This document shows positions 7,728-15,286 of a DNA stretch of 27,650 nt, one piece after another; the stretch's first letter is position 1; each line of letters starts with the position of its first letter. A program made the translations under genes and the position numbers. The notes under the pieces were generated by a model. That model saw only the letters and a program-made list of their open reading frames with translations. It had not been told where the DNA came from and ran no database searches. This stretch comes from Pirellulaceae bacterium. GTDB taxonomy: Bacteria; Planctomycetota; Planctomycetia; Pirellulales; Pirellulaceae. The stretch lies in NCBI GenBank assembly GCA_013002105.1, contig JABDKS010000580.1, positions 1-27,650 on the forward strand, read 5' to 3'.

Positions 7728-9324
7728 ACTGAATCGGCGCGAGCAGGCGGGACCCGCGCACCAGCAGACGAAAGAGGTAGGAACTGTCGGTCAATTCGCT
7801 CGCTGACGCCAATTCACTGTTTTGAATATCCGAATCCAGCATCTCGGCGACCTTGGCGGTGAATTGGTCGTCAAAAAACACCAGCATGATCTCGAAGTTC
7901 AATCGGAATGACCGATTGTCGAAATTTGCTGTTCCGATCGAAGCCATCGTGTCATCGACCAACACGACTTTCTGGTGCATAAAGCGATTTTGATACTTAT
8001 AGACACGGACGCCCGCCGCTTCCATTTCAGCTAAGTACGAATACGACGACAACCATACGAGCGTTGAATCGGATTGTTGCGGAATTAGAATCCGCACGTC
8101 GACACCTCGCAGTGCGGCTAACTGCAACGCCGTCACCATTTGTTCGTCGGGAACAAAGTACGGACTGGCGATCCAGACGCGCTGCTTGGCAGCATGAATC
8201 GACTGCAGAAAGAACATCGTCGCCGTCTCAAATTCATCGGCCGGACCGCTTGGCAGGCAGAGTCCCACCGTCCCCGGTTCCGCAGCGACATCCGATTCCC
8301 AGTCCAGATAGTCGAGCAGTTCGCCCGTGACGGCGTGCCAATCTTCGCCGAATACGATCTGGCAACATTGAACCAACGGTCCTTCCACTCGCACATGGGT
8401 ATCGCGATAGGCACCCAATTCGTCTTTCCCGTAAACATATTCGTCGCCAACGTTGTGTCCGCCCACGTAGGCTTCATGACCGTCGACCACCAACAGCTTG
8501 CGGTGGTTACGAAAATTTAATCGGGTGGTCGATCCATCTGCCAATGGTGGATTGAACCCATGCGCATGAACGCCGGCATCGCGTAGTTCCCCGAAGTAGT
8601 TGCCCGGGAGTTGCCGACTGCCATACTCGTCGTACAAGAGCATCACCGCGACACCTTCACGGGCCTTTGCAATTAACAAGTCCTTAAGGCGTCTGCCAAT
8701 CTGGTCATCGCGGATAATGTAAAACTCGACCAAGACGTATGACTCTGCTTTTTCGATGGACGAAAACATCGCGTCGAATGTCTCAACACCGTCGACTAGC
8801 AACTCCGCCCTGTTGCCACGCGTTACGGGCAAGTTGACCAACCGGGCCAAGAGCTCTTGCGTGTCCTCGCGTGCGGGAACGATTAACTGGTTGTCGGTTA
8901 GATTGTTTTGCAAACGTTCGAGAATGTGCGAACCCTCGGCTTGACTTTGTCGATATGCGATCGCGTGTTCGCCGTAGTCGGTTTCACCGACGGTCCAATA
9001 GATTGGCACAGCCAAGTAGGGACAGGTATTGAGCGAAACGATCCATGCAATCGACCCTTGGGGCGTTCGTGGTTCGGTCAATACATTCAATGACGCGAGC
9101 ACACCGAGTGTGTGCGCGAGTAGGACAACGAGTGCTGTTAGTCGTCGTCGCCGCAACCGACACCAAGCCGCAAATCGTTTCAGACGGTCGTTGCGTCGAC
9201 ATACCCACGCGAAGGGAAACAGGCACACACGCCAGAAAAAGCTACGAACCTTCTGTGGCCACTGCGTTACTTCCACCAACCATGACTCATTCGATTCGCT
9301 GATTTGTTCATCGGCTGCAGACAT
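7726..9324 (-). CDS. Cardiolipin synthase, phospholipase D family
   Basis: A 532-residue membrane phosphatidyltransferase that joins two phosphatidylglycerol molecules (or phosphatidylglycerol with another phospholipid) to give cardiolipin. It has two HKD active-site motifs, HRKLLVVD at about residues 274-281 and HQKVVLVD at about 450-457, each followed by the usual GG or GT-N stretch (GGHNVGDEY, GTANFDNRSFRLNFE). The N-terminus is longer and more basic than in enterobacterial Cls: an Arg-rich segment (RLRRRRL) precedes two hydrophobic helices at about 65-83 and 92-113. ATG 9324 was chosen over GTG 9330. It is a single gene, divergent from the small membrane protein at 9560. Assignment to the Cls family is firm; whether it is ClsA-like or has another phospholipid donor cannot be told. 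Confidence 0.92.
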   Translation of the reverse strand: MSAADEQISESNESWLVEVTQWPQKVRSFFWRVCLFPFAWVCRRNDRLKRFAAWCRLRRRRLTALVVLLAHTLGVLASLNVLTEPRTPQGSIAWIVSLNTCPYLAVPIYWTVGETDYGEHAIAYRQSQAEGSHILERLQNNLTDNQLIVPAREDTQELLARLVNLPVTRGNRAELLVDGVETFDAMFSSIEKAESYVLVEFYIIRDDQIGRRLKDLLIAKAREGVAVMLLYDEYGSRQLPGNYFGELRDAGVHAHGFNPPLADGSTTRLNFRNHRKLLVVDGHEAYVGGHNVGDEYVYGKDELGAYRDTHVRVEGPLVQCCQIVFGEDWHAVTGELLDYLDWESDVAAEPGTVGLCLPSGPADEFETATMFFLQSIHAAKQRVWIASPYFVPDEQMVTALQLAALRGVDVRILIPQQSDSTLVWLSSYSYLAEMEAAGVRVYKYQNRFMHQKVVLVDDTMASIGTANFDNRSFRLNFEIMLVFFDDQFTAKVAEMLDSDIQNSELASASELTDSSYLFRLLVRGSRLLAPIQ

Positions 9325-9559
9325 CGTCACGTCATCTCAATAGCTGGGAAGGTCCTGGGGGTAGTATTCCACTTAGAGCTACTTTCGTGCCAAAGCGACA
9401 AAACTGCGGCCTCGCTCAAGTTCTTTTGCGTCCTGGCTTTTGCGTCCTGGGACCAAGTGCCTCCAGCGGTATGGCAATTGCATCTGTTTCCATCTCTCTG
9501 TATCGCCTTCATTCACGGTCGGGACGAATGCCTTGGACAGTTTTCTTAATAGCCCACTT

Positions 9560-9940
9560 ATGTGGTGGCTCGTCGGCGGATCCGTCCTAGCGTTTGTGGC
9601 AACGCTGATCGTAATTCCTTGGCTCGTGATCCGGTTGCCTGATGACTACTTTGCCCACGCACGACGGCCACCGGCTCAGCCCCAAGAATCAAGCGGCCGG
9701 ATGAGTCGATGGGTGTTGGTTTGCGTCAAGAACTTGGCCGGTGCAATCTTGCTTGCGATGGGGATCACGATGCTGGTTCTCCCCGGACAAGGCTTGTTAA
9801 CAATCTTGATCGGCCTCTCGTTAATGGACTTCCCCGGCAAGTATCAACTCGAACGCTACATAGTGACCCGCGGTGTGGTACTGAACGGATTAAACTGGTT
9901 GCGGGCACACGCCGGCGTACCACCATTGAAGATAGGTTGA
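9560..9940 (+). CDS. Small membrane protein, PGPGW type
   Basis: A 126-residue inner-membrane protein resembling the PGPGW family of uncharacterised transmembrane proteins. The first hydrophobic segment (LVGGSVLAFVATLIVIPWLV) is at residues 4-23. A charged loop follows (YFAHARRPPAQPQ), then a hydrophobic hairpin at about 55-90 centred on LVLPGQGLLTILIGLSL, which is the family's Pro-Gly-x-Gly turn with Gln in place of Pro. The tail is amphipathic. The ATG at 9560 puts the first helix at the N-terminus; the frame stays open upstream to 9440, but that part encodes no plausible leader. It is divergent from cardiolipin synthase, with about 235 bases between the starts, so a shared promoter region is likely. 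Function is unknown. Confidence 0.72.
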   Translation: MWWLVGGSVLAFVATLIVIPWLVIRLPDDYFAHARRPPAQPQESSGRMSRWVLVCVKNLAGAILLAMGITMLVLPGQGLLTILIGLSLMDFPGKYQLERYIVTRGVVLNGLNWLRAHAGVPPLKIG

Positions 9941-10025
9941 TAGATACCGAGAGCCGCTTAGGCTACGGACGCGTTTATCGGCCGATCGATCCCTTTTCCG
10001 CTTTCAGCGAATTCGCGCATGAGAA

Positions 10026-10053
10026 GACCGACACCACGTTAGTGGTGCCGGTC
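10026..10053. terminator. 12-base-pair hairpin between convergent genes
   Basis: GACCGACACCAC (10026-10037) faces GTGGTGCCGGTC (10042-10053) around the loop GTTA. Read on the reverse strand all 12 pairs form, one as a G-U wobble, and a short pyrimidine run (TTCTC) follows. It lies 85 bases after the stop of the forward membrane-protein gene and 46 bases after the stop of the reverse repeat-protein gene, the right place for a shared terminator. Confidence 0.6.
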
Positions 10054-10099
10054 CAAGAAATCGTTAGTGATCCCTGGAGATCAGGATCCCAATGATCGA

Positions 10100-10474
10100 T
10101 TATCGAAACCGGCGGCGAAGAATGCCGCGACGAGCCGTTCGCACAGGTGTGGCTTGCTCGTAGCAACAGCAGTGAACCGTCGAATAACCCGTGGTCGGAG
10201 CGTGGTAGCTACCGATATGTGACGCGGACCCGTATGTACCGTTGACAATCGAATTCCGGGTACCCTGGTCGAATCGGTCGATGACTCCTCCACCATCGAA
10301 AACTCCTCCACCATCGATGACGCCCGAACCCGGGAAACGATCTAGCACGCCGCCACCGTCGATGATCCCGCCTCCGTCAATGATTCCCGGCCCTTGTGCA
10401 TTGACAGTCATGGTTGACAACCCGAACAACATGCATAATCCCAGACAACCGATTGTGATCTTTGAACGTAGCAT
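10100..10474 (-). CDS. Small secreted Gly/Asp-repeat protein
   Basis: A 124-residue exported protein of unknown function. The start at 10474 is well supported: it is preceded by a strong Shine-Dalgarno site (AGGAAGG, 7 bases upstream) and begins a good signal peptide (MLRSKITIGCLGLCMLFGLS ending at VNA). Residues about 28-70 repeat the unit IIDGGG or VIDGGG five times, interrupted by LDRFPGSG and FDGGG. The C-terminal part has His/Tyr/Ser-rich sequence, three consecutive cysteines (HCCCYEQ) and a basic end (RRGILRRRFR). The spaced Asp-Gly-Gly-Gly pattern could bind metal or form a flexible spacer. No family was recognised. A hairpin 46 bases past its stop is a likely terminator. Confidence 0.78.
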   Translation of the reverse strand: MLRSKITIGCLGLCMLFGLSTMTVNAQGPGIIDGGGIIDGGGVLDRFPGSGVIDGGGVFDGGGVIDRFDQGTRNSIVNGTYGSASHIGSYHAPTTGYSTVHCCCYEQATPVRTARRGILRRRFR

Positions 10475-10801
10475 TATTTGCCTTCCTGTAATCGAATCTG
10501 CCTTGATGGCGGACATCGTTTGACCCGCGTAGCCATAGGGCTTACGCCATTGATCCGCCGACGATCCCAAGCAGCACCCGCGTGCTGAAACTCGAGAGAC
10601 GCTGTTGATGCAACCCGCAAGGTTTGTACCAAACACCAAACCGCCGTCTTTTATCCACGTTAGTGACCCAAATTTGAATGACCGTACGCCGAATTGACCC
10701 CGGACCGATCACTCAGCGCGATCGGCATACAATGCACCGGCATATTGCGATCATCATTAAAATCAACCAGCGGTTGACGTCGAATTGCCGGCGGCAATTG
10801 T
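10475..10801. other. Intergenic region with one small hairpin
   Basis: No gene is seen. The reverse-strand promoter of the Gly/Asp-repeat gene should lie near its start. At 10783-10799, AATTGCC and GGCAATT form a 7-base-pair stem with a GGC loop just past the stop of the reverse-strand gene at 10802; without a T tract it is a weak terminator candidate. Confidence 0.5.
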
Positions 10802-11785
10802 CTAGCCTGCTGGGTCCAAGTGGATGACTGTCCATTCTGATTGTCGCTGGATTCGCTTGAACCCTTTCACCTGATTGCCAAGCAGCGACAGCACACCATC
10901 AGCAGTCGGCAGTTGCGTACGAGCGAACAAGGCAATCGCTCCGCCCACCTTTGCAAGCGTCGATCCCGCCAAGTTCATGCGACGTTGGATGAGCGATTGG
11001 TGAATCCACAACTCTGCCGTACTGCCCGTCATCCCGCTTGGCAAGTCGGGTCGTCCAGAACCCTGTTTAGAAAAGTGAATGAGAACCGCATCGTCAGATG
11101 AGCAAACATGTGGACGGTCACCCAGTAGGGACAGGAGGGGCGATGGTATCAATTCGTCCAAGTCAAATGATCGATTGATCGCTTCCAGTTCTGTTGACAC
11201 TTGCGTGCTGAATCGAGAAGAGATCCGCGTGAGCGTCTGATCGAGCGTAATCCGATCAGTGATAGGTCGATTCGTGTCCGCCTGCCGGGCGGCGATTGAC
11301 TTGATCACACGACTGAGAGCCCGACGTCGAGACGAGACGGCATCCGTGCGGGATCGTGTTGTGCCCACAACAGTGGGTTGTTTCGCAATCAGCCCCCTGT
11401 CAGGATCGATCGTTACGTCAACAGTCCCCTCAAAGTCTGTCCAACTAGTCGTATCTATGACGGCAGGGCCGTTAAAACCCCGCGTTATCGCCTTGGTCCT
11501 GCCGACCAACTTGATCACCAATTTACCGCATTCGTCGCTCGGTTGAACATCGACTGTCACCTCTCCTGACGTCCTCGCCTCGCCTCTCACCTGCGTCCCC
11601 AGCACTACCGTTCGCACAGGCTCGACCTCATCGATCGATTCTGCGAGTTGCGAACTGAGCCAGGCCTCTGACAGCCTAATCACGACCGGTGATTCGCAGT
11701 CGGATGCCGACGCGGGTGGCGACGCAATGGTGTCACCTAACCCAACCAGCGCGACAACGGTAAATGCGATTAAGTTCGTTCGCAT
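10802..11785 (-). CDS. Secreted planctomycete protein of unknown function
   Basis: A 327-residue exported protein. The start at 11785 gives a signal peptide (MRTNLIAFTVVALVGLGDTI, ending near ASPPASA). The mature part opens with VVIRLSEAWLSSQLAESID and then a beta-rich block containing GTQVRGEARTSGEVTVDVQP, TRGFNGPAVID and WTDFEGTVDVTID. An Arg-rich helical region (SSRRRALSRVIKSIAARQAD) follows in the middle, and a mixed C-terminal domain ends in WTVIHLDPAG. I recall similar sequences only as hypothetical proteins of planctomycetes and cannot give a function. The small 65-codon gene ends 35 bases upstream on the same strand, so the two are probably one operon, with the small gene first. Only a weak purine run (AGGG) precedes the start. 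Confidence 0.72.
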   Translation of the reverse strand: MRTNLIAFTVVALVGLGDTIASPPASASDCESPVVIRLSEAWLSSQLAESIDEVEPVRTVVLGTQVRGEARTSGEVTVDVQPSDECGKLVIKLVGRTKAITRGFNGPAVIDTTSWTDFEGTVDVTIDPDRGLIAKQPTVVGTTRSRTDAVSSRRRALSRVIKSIAARQADTNRPITDRITLDQTLTRISSRFSTQVSTELEAINRSFDLDELIPSPLLSLLGDRPHVCSSDDAVLIHFSKQGSGRPDLPSGMTGSTAELWIHQSLIQRRMNLAGSTLAKVGGAIALFARTQLPTADGVLSLLGNQVKGFKRIQRQSEWTVIHLDPAG

Positions 11786-11820
11786 CGTTAGGATCCCTGA
11801 CCGATTGCAAAGGGCTCTAC

Positions 11821-12018
11821 TTACGCACACTCTGCGTGGTCCACGAGACCTAGCACCGACAGCAACATTTCGCGTCGGGCTCGGCCGAGCGATTCTCGCC
11901 GAGCGCGTTCTGCCGCACTCCACCGCGATCGAACCTGTGAAACACGCGAACGAATCTCCTCTTCGCTAATGGCCACACAATTGGCTGGAACGTTGGATTC
12001 GTGAGTTACCGTAGACAT
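11821..12018 (-). CDS. Small helical cytosolic protein
   Basis: A 65-residue protein, mostly charged and helical (SEEEIRSRVSQVRSRWSAAE, then ERARRESLGRARREMLLSVL). It has no signal peptide or membrane helix. A purine-rich site (AAGGGGACG) lies 5-13 bases before the ATG and supports the start. It precedes the secreted unknown at 10802 by 35 bases. The Arg/Glu pattern could fold as a coiled coil or helix-turn-helix; no family is recognised and function is unknown. It is short enough to be missed by many gene callers. Confidence 0.65.
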   Translation of the reverse strand: MSTVTHESNVPANCVAISEEEIRSRVSQVRSRWSAAERARRESLGRARREMLLSVLGLVDHAECA

Positions 12019-12099
12019 CGTTTCGTCCCCTTGTCAGTGGAGGTGGATTGTTGATGCCGGCTGGTAATGCAACGGGTATGCCAAACGCAACTTTTTTTG

Positions 12100-12117
12100 C
12101 CGGACAAACTTGTTCGG
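12100..12117 (+). other. Small hairpin upstream of the 65-codon gene
   Basis: CCGGACAA and TTGTTCGG pair around a 2-base gap, with one G-U wobble on the + strand. A run of seven T precedes it on +, and no T run follows on either strand, so it is not a standard terminator. It lies about 85 bases upstream of the small reverse gene at 12018 and could be an operator or chance. Confidence 0.25.
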
Positions 12118-12301
12118 CCGCTTCGACTCCGATGAAAGACTGCTTTTCAGCTACGATCTAACCGAGCTCATCGCCCAACGGGTCGATAAGCGACCGCCAA
12201 ATTCGATCGATTAGCAATCATGCATCAATGACGATTCTGTGCGGCAGCCGGCAACCGCGTGGCGCTGAATTTTCGACCGTTCCGGCGATGCAGAGCACCC
12301 G

Positions 12302-12880
12302 CTACGAATCCTTTTTTGCCGATGCGTCAAGTCGATCAGAGCCGATCACGTTTTGCATAAAATCGGGCTCCAAGCGGGCATCCGGGTCACTTGAATGCAA
12401 GACGGCAATATCACCTGTCGTCTCGAATACGACCGCTAACACCTGATCGTAATTCAAGGCATTCGCCTCCCGGAGCTTTCCGTAGATGTCTTCCTTGGTG
12501 ACGTTGGAACGAGACATGTTTTCGTCCAGGAAGTGCCGACCAGACATCAGCAGTAGAGGCTCGTTGTCGACCAATCTGCTGAAACGATCGGACTTTTTTC
12601 GCAAGAGGGCAACAACCCATTGACCAGCAAAAAGTGCCGTCAAAGATGCCAGCCCGATGATCAGGCTCGGAGATGGAGCCGAGACGGTGGATGCGAACAG
12701 CGAACCGACCGCCACCGTCATTGCAAAATCCGCTGCAGACATCTTGGAAAAGCTCCGCAGACCAACCATGCGCGTTAGCAGTAGGATCGCAATGTAAACG
12801 ACGACCGCCGAGCAAGCTACCATCGCTAACTCCTGCCAAGTTGCGCTGGTCCACTCTTGGAGCGTCGTGGAAGCAATCAT
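12302..12880 (-). CDS. DUF421/YetF-type membrane protein
   Basis: A 192-residue protein of the DUF421 (YetF) family, inner-membrane proteins with a small cytosolic alpha/beta domain. Three hydrophobic helices fill residues 12-85 (ELAMVACSAVVVYIAILLL; FAMTVAVGSLFASTV; LIIGLASLTALFAGQWVVAL). The family signature follows helix 1: RMVGLRSFSKMSAADFAMTV. The cytosolic part has PLLLMSGRHFLDENMSRSNV, then KEDIYGKLREANALNYDQVLAVVFETTGDIAVL, as usual. Two ATGs nine bases apart are possible, 12889 and 12880; AAGGA sits 8 bases before the second, so 12880 is used. The family's biochemical role is not established. It stands alone. Confidence 0.88.
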   Translation of the reverse strand: MIASTTLQEWTSATWQELAMVACSAVVVYIAILLLTRMVGLRSFSKMSAADFAMTVAVGSLFASTVSAPSPSLIIGLASLTALFAGQWVVALLRKKSDRFSRLVDNEPLLLMSGRHFLDENMSRSNVTKEDIYGKLREANALNYDQVLAVVFETTGDIAVLHSSDPDARLEPDFMQNVIGSDRLDASAKKDS

Positions 12881-13347
12881 GAATTTCATCCTTGTATTGT
12901 GTTGAGCAATGCTTGAATCAGTCTGCCGGAGACGGGCAAAAACTTGGGCGCCACCGCAAAGGTCCACTTCCCACTAAACGAGCAAGCCGACCGGTGAAGG
13001 GAACAGCGAGCACTCGAGTCCCTCGCCACCGCTGTACTGCTAAGTGGACCGATTCAATGGCGTAACGTTCGGTGTGACCATGACAGAGGTGTTAATCTGA
13101 CTTTTAAAGTCGCGCTTCCGCGTGACCTATCCGTGGATCATAACCCGACGCGTCAGCGAGGGACGAATCGGTATCCGTTTTCCATCGCTGACGCGTCGGA
13201 TTATCGGAAATGCGCAACTTCCATTAGCCCCGACCAAGGTGCGTGCACGAATGACATGACACGAGGTCTCGGTCACTCACGTAACGCAGAGGTCGATCTC
13301 GGTGGAATCGACACCTGCGTCACTGTGCGATCATGATTGGACTTCGC
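12881..13347. other. Gene-poor stretch with an inverted repeat
   Basis: About 470 bases without a gene that I can support. The upstream region of the DUF421 gene is at its left end. Its main feature is the inverted repeat at 13140-13204, listed separately. Confidence 0.6.
13140..13204. repeat. Inverted repeat with 24-base arms
   Basis: The left arm (13140-13163) and the right arm (13181-13204) are reverse complements with two mismatches; the shared core is CCGACGCGTCAGCGA. The spacer is 17 bases. Open frames across such elements give Asn-Pro-Thr-Arg-Gln-Arg-Gly, a string I recall from many small spurious planctomycete proteins, so this is probably a dispersed intergenic repeat of this group. 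It lies away from gene ends. Confidence 0.75.
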
Positions 13348-13392
13348 ACGTTTTAGATGCGCACGTTTTAGATGCGCACCTTCTAGATTCGC
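13348..13392. repeat. 15-base tandem repeat covering a stop codon
   Basis: The unit ACGTTTTAGATGCGC occurs exactly at 13348-13362 and 13363-13377, and a diverged copy (ACCTTCTAGATTCGC) lies at 13378-13392. The third copy contains the stop codon of the reverse-strand small gene at 13383-13457. Because the unit is a multiple of three, each copy places a stop codon in the same frame. Confidence 0.85.
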
Positions 13393-13457
13393 TTCGCCAC
13401 GTAAAGAATGACCAAGATGAGCAAGATTGTTCCCAGGATTCCGCCGCCGATGTACAT
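13383..13457 (-). CDS. 24-residue single-helix membrane peptide
   Basis: A tiny gene of 25 codons including the stop. The peptide begins MYIGGGILGTILLILVIL and ends in the basic YVAKRI, giving one transmembrane helix with a positive cytoplasmic end. A good Shine-Dalgarno site (TTTGGAG) ends 7 bases before the ATG at 13457. Peptides of this Gly-rich-then-Leu/Ile form are known in bacteria as small membrane proteins, often stress-related or acting on a larger partner, but this one has no assigned role. The stop is inside a 15-base tandem repeat. It is an isolated reverse-strand gene. Confidence 0.68.
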   Translation of the reverse strand: MYIGGGILGTILLILVILYVAKRI

Positions 13458-14037
13458 CGTGATTCTCCAAACGAAAGGCTAATGATTGACGACCTACTGC
13501 GTCGTCGAAAGGTTTCAGCCAAACGCAGAGCACTAACCGTGCCAAACTTTTGAGCGTCCAGATTACTCTTACCAGGTCAGCTCCAACGCGATGATTGCAT
13601 TCCTGGCGATCAGTGCTCGCATCACTGCCTTGCCGGGTGGATCCGTGACGAGCAGCCTGGTTCGTTTTCGGTCAGGACGATCATTCACGACTGCCTTTCG
13701 CAAAACTTTTTTTGGACGCCGCGGCGATGCCCCATGGCATGATTCCATTTAGCCCGTCACGCGCACCCAGTTCATAACGCCGCGAGTGCAACGTGAGTTC
13801 AAACCACTAAAGACGCTTGACGCGACGAGCTATGTGTGTCGATCCACTCAAGTGGCGACTGCGAACCGAACCACCACTGGTTTCATGCGGCGGATGGTAC
13901 GAAAAATGCAAACTGTGTCTACGTACTTCTGACAGCGGTTCGTCGCACACACATACGATCCGACTGCCAACTGTCCGAAGTGGATGTTGTTCCGCATGGA
14001 TGCATACCCACAAAAACCACCAATTGGAGTTCCTCGT
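13458..14037. other. Intergenic region between two divergent units
   Basis: About 580 bases without a gene that I can support. A short forward frame at 13482-13553 has AAGG upstream but encodes only a basic 23-residue peptide with no recognisable feature. The region holds the upstream sequences of the small membrane peptide (reverse) and the low-complexity secreted protein (forward). A short CCACT/AGTGG pair at 13844-13855 has a 2-base loop and is not interpreted. Confidence 0.5.
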
Positions 14038-15099
14038 ATGAGAAACCTCGTTGCCCTCACTACCTGTTTCGCAACCTTGGGCATGGGCATCGCCAATGCG
14101 CAACCCGCCCCCGTTCTACGAAACGCAGCCGAGAATACTGCCAACGCAGTAGGCCAAGCCGTTGATCGCGCCGTCGATCAAGCCGCCAACACAATCGGCA
14201 ATTCAGTTGATCGCACCGCACAAGCCATGCAGGCGACCATCAATCCAGGTGATCAAGTCATCGACTCGAATTTTCAATCCAACTCGATTGAACCATTCTC
14301 ACAATCGCCAACGTATCCGTCTGTCGGCTATCCGCAGGGTCAATGGCAAGCATCCACGCCACAGTACGGCACTCCACAATACGGCACTCCACAATACGGC
14401 ACTCCACTGTACGCCAACGATGTCACTTGGTCACAGCCTGCGATGTCCATGCCGATGAATACGAATCGTGTTTACTCGCTTCAGTATGACGCGTTTGGAC
14501 GCGAATTCATTTGTGTCAGTGGCCAACGAGTTTATTTCGACAACTCTGGATCATCACTGTCGCAGGCACAAACGGCTGACGCGACAGAGCAGTCGGGCCA
14601 GTACCAGTCCGCCTACCGTGGTCTGGAGGACACGAATGCCGATAGCCAACAAAACGCGGACGGGCAGAACCAAGACAACTTGAATCAGGACAGTGCTGAT
14701 TCAACGTCGACGCAATTGAACGCTGACGAAAGCGAGAACGCGAGTTCGACTTCGGCCGCACCCGCAGATCCAAGTCAATCGGCTACTAGTGCAGATTCGC
14801 CTAAGGATACGCAGGCCAATATGAAGCGTGAAGCGCAGTCGGAGAGCGAGCAAGAAACTGCTACGCAACAAAATCGCGACAGGCAAACCAGCGAGACAAC
14901 GGAACAGTCCAACCGCGACCGCTTGGAATCACGACGCAATGCCGAAACGAACGGTTCGGCACCGGACTCGAAAGGGGCTTCAAGTCAAGACAATGCCAAC
15001 GCCGACATCGACATCAATACCGATACTCCATCGGTGGATGTGAACGCTGAAGCCGATCTCGATGTGGACGCTCCGGATACCCTGGACACGAACGAGTAA
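14038..15099 (+). CDS. Secreted low-complexity protein with QYGTP repeats and acidic tail
   Basis: A 353-residue exported protein of unknown function. The ATG at 14038 is supported by GGAG 9 bases upstream and a signal peptide (MRNLVALTTCFATLGMGI, ending at NAQ). Residues about 25-65 form an Ala/Asn/Asp-rich amphipathic helix (TANAVGQAVDRAVDQAANT). Three QYGTP units follow. The residues around 145-170 (VYSLQYDAFGREFICVSGQ, then VYFDN) form a small conserved-looking beta block. The remaining half is Gln/Ser/Asn/Asp-rich and disordered, ending in an alternating Asp tail (DIDINTDTPSVDVNAEADLD). The composition points to the periplasm or cell envelope. A strong intrinsic terminator follows. Confidence 0.75.
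   Translation: MRNLVALTTCFATLGMGIANAQPAPVLRNAAENTANAVGQAVDRAVDQAANTIGNSVDRTAQAMQATINPGDQVIDSNFQSNSIEPFSQSPTYPSVGYPQGQWQASTPQYGTPQYGTPQYGTPLYANDVTWSQPAMSMPMNTNRVYSLQYDAFGREFICVSGQRVYFDNSGSSLSQAQTADATEQSGQYQSAYRGLEDTNADSQQNADGQNQDNLNQDSADSTSTQLNADESENASSTSAAPADPSQSATSADSPKDTQANMKREAQSESEQETATQQNRDRQTSETTEQSNRDRLESRRNAETNGSAPDSKGASSQDNANADIDINTDTPSVDVNAEADLDVDAPDTLDTNE
14362..14406 (+). repeat. Three 15-base in-frame repeats
   Basis: CAGTACGGCACTCCA and two copies of CAATACGGCACTCCA follow one another without gaps and encode QYGTP three times. A partial fourth copy (CTGTACGCC) follows. Confidence 0.9.
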
Positions 15100-15116
15100 G
15101 TTTGACGCTATGCCAG

Positions 15117-15158
15117 GTGCCAGCCCCACGTATGATAAGAGTGGGGCTGGCACTTTTT
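15117..15158 (+). terminator. Intrinsic terminator
   Basis: GTGCCAGCCCCAC (15117-15129) and GTGGGGCTGGCAC (15141-15153) form a perfect 13-base-pair GC-rich stem with an 11-base loop, followed directly by TTTTT. It starts 17 bases after the stop of the low-complexity protein, so it ends that transcript and separates it from the small gene at 15194. Confidence 0.93.
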
Positions 15159-15193
15159 ACAGAATCAACACTTTTTAGAAACGGAGCAACATC

Positions 15194-15286
15194 ATGAGTT
15201 GGGAATCTTGGATTCCGATTGCATTCATTCTCGGCTGGATGGTGCTCTGGTTTTTGGTACTGCCACGATTTGGCGTCACTGGCTGA
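15194..15286 (+). CDS. 30-residue membrane peptide
   Basis: A tiny gene beginning MSWESWIPIAFILGWMVLWF and ending in LPRFGVTG. Nearly the whole peptide is one Trp-rich transmembrane helix with a short C-terminal Arg-containing end. ACGGAG ends 7 bases before the ATG, a good Shine-Dalgarno site. It lies just after a strong terminator, so it should have its own promoter in the 35 bases before it, or be read through at low level. The Trp-rich N-terminus and Leu-Pro-Arg-Phe-Gly-Val end look like a conserved small-protein type, but I cannot name a family. Confidence 0.68.
   Translation: MSWESWIPIAFILGWMVLWFLVLPRFGVTG

Noticed and set aside
13348..13392. Possible CRISPR array
   Set aside because: The units are 15 bases with no spacers between them, so this is a simple tandem repeat.
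13482..13553. A 23-codon basic peptide with AAGG upstream
   Set aside because: Only the weak ribosome site supports it; the peptide has no helix or conserved look, unlike the two accepted micro-genes.
13844..13855. CCACT-CA-AGTGG as an operator
   Set aside because: Short and with a two-base loop; chance occurrence is likely and there is no second copy nearby.
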